Shown here in pieces: positions 60,207 through 64,000 of a stretch of 64,000 bases of DNA (within the stretch, counting starts at the first letter, position 1; each line of letters begins with the position of its first letter). Origin of the DNA: Isoetes taiwanensis (taxonomy: Eukaryota > Streptophyta > Lycopodiopsida > Isoetales > Isoetaceae); NCBI GenBank assembly GCA_021234155.1, contig JAJEKV010000014.1:21095513-21159512 (forward strand), in the 5' to 3' direction. Both the position numbers and the translations under genes were made by a program. A model generated the notes under the pieces. The model was given only the letters and a program-made list of their open reading frames with translations. It was not told where the DNA came from and ran no database searches.

Positions 60207-63200
60207 CCCATCGATCCGAGGCATCGGATCGCCATTCTGGGAAGGGACGAGCGCCTATATTAGGCCTTTTCTGTTTTGGCTCGGTTATCGGCGTCTTCTC
60301 ACAGCAGCTCTTCTTATCATCTCGTAGCTTCCCTCCTTTTCCGCCTTATCTTGGATCTTCTAGCCTCAGTTTGCCTTCCTCCTTTTCTCTTTTGCACAGC
60401 TCTTGATTTACAAAGTTTAGTTCATTTGCCTCCTCGATTGGGCGTTTGCACGGTATAGCTTATGAGCTTTGGTTTTCTTTTTTCTCATTTCGTTGCATAC
60501 CAATCGTCCTATGATTTTGAGGTATGGGTTTCTTTCCGATCATGTTGCATGCCAATAGTCATGTTCCGGAGGAAGATTTGGTGGAATCTTACTTGTTTCT
60601 GGTCAATTTGCCTGATCCAATTTTGCTTCAAAGCCATGTCTGCCAATTCTTTTCTGATCGTTGTTTTATGCATTGGGCGTGTACTCTTTCTTCTCACGGA
60701 GTCTACAAGCGGTTTGTTTTTGCAGAGGTAATGCACGAATTGTTCTATTATGCTTAGCATGCTTGACGACGGCCTGGAGTTCCCTGTTAACGATCATCCA
60801 ACAGCAATCCGCTAAAGGAGCGAGTCTATCTTTGTGTGTGATCTTGTTCCAGTCCGGCATGCAAGGGCTTCATCCTGCTCGATCCTTGGGAGGCAGTGGA
60901 TCTCAGGCTACGCTCGGCATTGGTGACTTCTGACTTTGCACCAGCTTGGATTCCACCATAGTCTTCTGGTTATGCACGTTCTGTTTCCTTTGGATTTGGG
61001 TGCTCTTCTTATTTGGCGGAATGGGTTTAAGCCATGCAGTCACATGGCGCTAATATCTCGCCGCTGATTCTTGCTTTTCACCTCTGATTTAGCAATGGGT
61101 AATATTTGGCTTCTGATTCTTGCTTTCTGCCAACCGCCGGCTCCATGCACTCCTATCTGACTGCCATCAGCTCCATGGCATTGTGATACGAATGGACAGT
61201 TCCACAGCAGTCGCCCCTATTCTATAAATGGTCTTCTTGCCCCGCGGTTTTCTCCTGGTTTTCTATTTGCATCTTATTTCACATATTTGCAATTTGATTG
61301 TTCCTGGACAGCAGATTGGCCAATCTCCTTCGATGTTTCTGTTCTCTGTGCTTCTTTGCTTTTTTTGCAGGGGACGGTTCTCTGGCGGACAGAAGGAGTA
61401 GCCGGATTCCTGTGTTCCGGCATGCGGTCGGCTGCTAAGCGGGGAGTTACGGGCGCCCGATCCATGCCACCCACCTTGCGGCTGGTTGAATCCGGCATTT
61501 TTGCCCTCCTCTTTTTTACGAGCACGCTGATCCGCCACCACCTTCGGCTGGTTGAATCCAGCATTTTTTGCCCTCATCTCGAACTTAAACGTCTTTCTAT
61601 AGTTCTCCTTTATCTTTTCTGTGCTTCTAGCGTACCCTTTTCTGCTTTGTGAGCTCCAGCCTTTACCATGATAGGCTATCCAGCTCTGACTGTTCAGATG
61701 GCTGCTGCAAGACTCCTGTAGATTTGCCTCCCCAGCTGGCTTTTCATGTCAATCTGCATGTCACTAGACCCACAGATCCCATCGCCTCCATAGGGCCGGA
61801 GATTCAGTCTATCTCCTACTTTTCTACAGAGATGCTTTAGGCTGGCCATGCTGTTGCAGAATTTGCTCCTTCAAATGTTCGGTCTCCTTCTTTTACTCCA
61901 CAGGCGCTGTCTTCTCAGCCGGATCTTTCTTTTTCCCCTTCCGCTTAGGAGCGTTTTAGTTGGTTATTAATTTGGGTTTAAATGTTCTCTAAAGTTTTAA
62001 CATTTGTTTGGTCCATTTTTTGTATGATGCCTTCTCCATGTCGCCATTGCACTTCTATATATTTTGTTTTTTCTATGCTAGGTTTTTTATTCATATGTGG
62101 TTTTGCTTCGCACGTCATGGCTTTTATGCTTGTCAATGGGATTCGCCATTTGTTTGGCTATATTTATTTGCTGGCTAGTTTTCATCTCACTGGTTTTACA
62201 TTTGGACAAGCCCATCGGGATGGGGTATGTAGTTTTCCAAAAGTTCTGGCTTTGAATGTTGGCTCTTCATCTCATCCACATTTCCTCGAGCACTTTCCTC
62301 CTCCAATTCTCTATATTTTTCCTTCTTCCCCTCTCTTAGGATGAAATTAATGAACGCAATTTTGGCATCATATGGGGGCTACGCTATTTGTATAGATACA
62401 TGCCTCTTTTCTTTACGTTTACTGATTTTTATTCTATTGGAATTGGCAGGAGTAAGATGTTAATTTTGACGTTCATCGTTTTTGAAGGGGTACAAAATGT
62501 TGTTGTAAGCTGGTGTAGATACCTTAGAAGGCTACGATTCATCTTGTTACATATTCAATTTTGTCTGGACATGTGTCATTCCTGTTGGTTTGGAATTTCT
62601 TTAGGACGATGGGAGAGCAGTAGCCCTTTGACCTTATGGGTGCATTTGTATGGGTTTAACTTGGTCATTAAAGTGTTTTTTCCATAAGGTGTGTTTTTGC
62701 ACGTGTATATTGCTTTTAGCATAGGGGGCGCATCTGGTCCGTGTGGCATATTATTCTACATGTATTGTCCTTTTCATCTCTGGCACCTTATGTTTTCGTC
62801 ATTCTTGTTGTTTACCTTGATATTATCCCTATGTTGCATTCACGTGATCTATTTTGACTTTTTATGTTCGGCATCATTCGAATTTGCCTTTTTTCCTATA
62901 TACGATGTCTCCACTTGGTTTCCACGTTGTGCTTATTATGCACTATGAGGGTTGATTTTCTTTTTCATGTTCTTGAACGTTGTTCTCCTCTTTTTAGGCG
63001 GGCGGGGCATTACCATGGTTGCATTTGCTTTTTCACGTTATTGCCTCTATATGTTTCCAGATGTTTCATGGTTGTTATCTTTTTTGCGTTATGGTTGACA
63101 ATATGGTTTCGCTTTATGTTGGCATGTTTTTGCGGTATATGCGTTTACATGGTTGTTTGACTTTTTATGTTCGGCGTCATTTGAATTTGCTTTTTTTCCT

Positions 63201-64000
63201 ATATACGGTGTCTCAACCTAGTTTCCATGTTATGCTTATTATCAGGTGGTATACGTTATTCGGGTGGTGTTATCTTCCACATTCTAGGTTTCCCATTGGT
63301 GTCGGGTTCTATTTTTTGCACTTGTGGTTTATCTTGTTTTTTGATGCCCCGTGGTTTCGAATTTCTTTAGGATGATGGGAGAGCATTGGCCTTTTGAACT
63401 TATGGGTGCATTTGTCTGGGTTTAGCTTGATCATTAAAGTGTTTTTTCCATGCGGTGTGTTTTTGCACGAGTATATTGCTTTTAGCATCGGGGGGCATTG
63501 GCTTTTTCACGTTCTTGCCTCTATCATGTTTCCAGATGTTTCATGGTTGTTATCTTTTTTGCGTTATGGTTGACAATATGGTTTCGCTTTATGTTGGCAT
63601 GTTTTTGCATTATATGCGTTTACATGATTGTTTGACTTTTATGTTCGGCATCATTTGAATTTGCTTTTTTCCTATATACGGTGTCTCAACCTAGTTTCCA
63701 TATTATGCTTATTATCAGGTGGTATCGTTATTGAGTTATTATCTTCTACATTCTTGGTTTCCCATAGTTGTTGGATTTTATTTTTTGCATTTGTGGTTTA
63801 TCTTGTTTTTGATGCCCCGCACTCTTTAACGGTTATGCAGGTTATTCGGTTGATCTACTTGTTTATGTTAAATTAGTGCATTTTTTACTTTATTTACGTG
63901 GCCTATCGTTGTTTCCTTGAGCTTATCGTTTTTAAGTTCGCCTCCTTTTTTTAGTTTCCTTGTGCTCCGAATTAACTTTAGTTTACGTTTCTTTCTCGAC
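60207..64000 (+). mobile_element. Hairpin-ended element B copy 3, runs off the window
   Basis: Starts after TAAAAT with CGATCCGA-ggca-TCGGATCG, then ATTCTGGGAAGGGAC and a TATA-like CTATATTA. Bases 60207-61640 are a close copy of 45517-46975, with small indels. From about 61930 it continues as T-rich non-coding sequence resembling the biased interior of C. No right end is seen before the window stops, so the true length is unknown. No ORF has a recognisable domain. Confidence 0.65.
62580..63830. repeat. Tandem duplication, about 770 bp, second unit shortened
   Basis: Blocks GAATTTCTTTAGGAYGATGG, GTTTCATGGTTGTTATCTTT and TTTTATGTTCGGCRTCATT each recur in the same order. A third copy of the last block lies near 62855. 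The sequence is T-rich, hence the Phe/Leu-rich false ORFs. Confidence 0.8.

Overview
This window looks like nuclear DNA from a land plant with a transposon-rich genome. Reasons: a plastid dicarboxylate translocator fragment with a leading plastid-type N-terminus, a Ty3/gypsy element whose integrase lacks a chromodomain and ends in the NGxRLK-type tail of plant OTA (Athila/Tat-like) elements, GT-AG introns, and layered nested insertions. I cannot fix the species. A large-genome seed-free plant (fern, lycophyte or bryophyte) or a gymnosperm would fit. No rRNA, convincing tRNA, CRISPR or operon structure was seen. The only long uninterrupted host-like gene is a WRNIP1/RarA-type AAA+ ATPase ORF at 2562-3518 (minus), whose catalytic residues are altered.

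Layout. (1) 1-9540: a foldback element (382-869), short tandem repeats, and the AAA+ ORF. (2) 9554-10418: a decayed coiled-coil ORF behind a TATA box. (3) 10533-30983: one Ty3/gypsy element on the minus strand, opened by three insertions. Its 3' LTR is split by a 7.8 kb Harbinger-like TTA-flanked element (11473-19299). That element holds a second TIR element carrying an FCP1/HAD-like gene fragment. The RNase H/integrase junction is split by element 'F1' (21902-24229), which carries a plastid dicarboxylate translocator pseudogene. The gag-pro/RT junction is split by a composite of hairpin-ended element 'A' (25587-26649). (4) 32489-37382: an inverted repeat with 2.3 kb arms. Each arm holds a decayed gene for an HUH (Rep-like) endonuclease, recognised by HLHVQ and YCLK motifs, without a helicase. 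(5) 37383-45516: no gene recognised, one foldback element. (6) 45517-54258 and 60207-64000: subfamilies 'B' and 'C' of the hairpin-ended family, with C (minus strand, 5.45 kb) inserted in B. (7) 54259-60206: further F-type termini and unrecognised sequence.

The hairpin-ended family (A, B, C) is the strongest candidate for something undescribed. Every start lies directly after AAT. The start is a perfect hairpin, followed by an arm that is repeated inverted at the far end. Between subfamilies the hairpin and arms change in sequence but stay paired. Two internal stem-loops show the same covariation. An HUH/IS605-like single-strand mechanism or a Penelope-like retroelement would both explain parts of this. 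Whether the Rep-like gene at 32-37 kb has anything to do with it is unproven.

The genes do not form a pathway. The window is best read as a stack of mobile elements, some of which picked up host gene pieces, most later broken by substitutions and by short perfect tandem duplications (16-35 bp).
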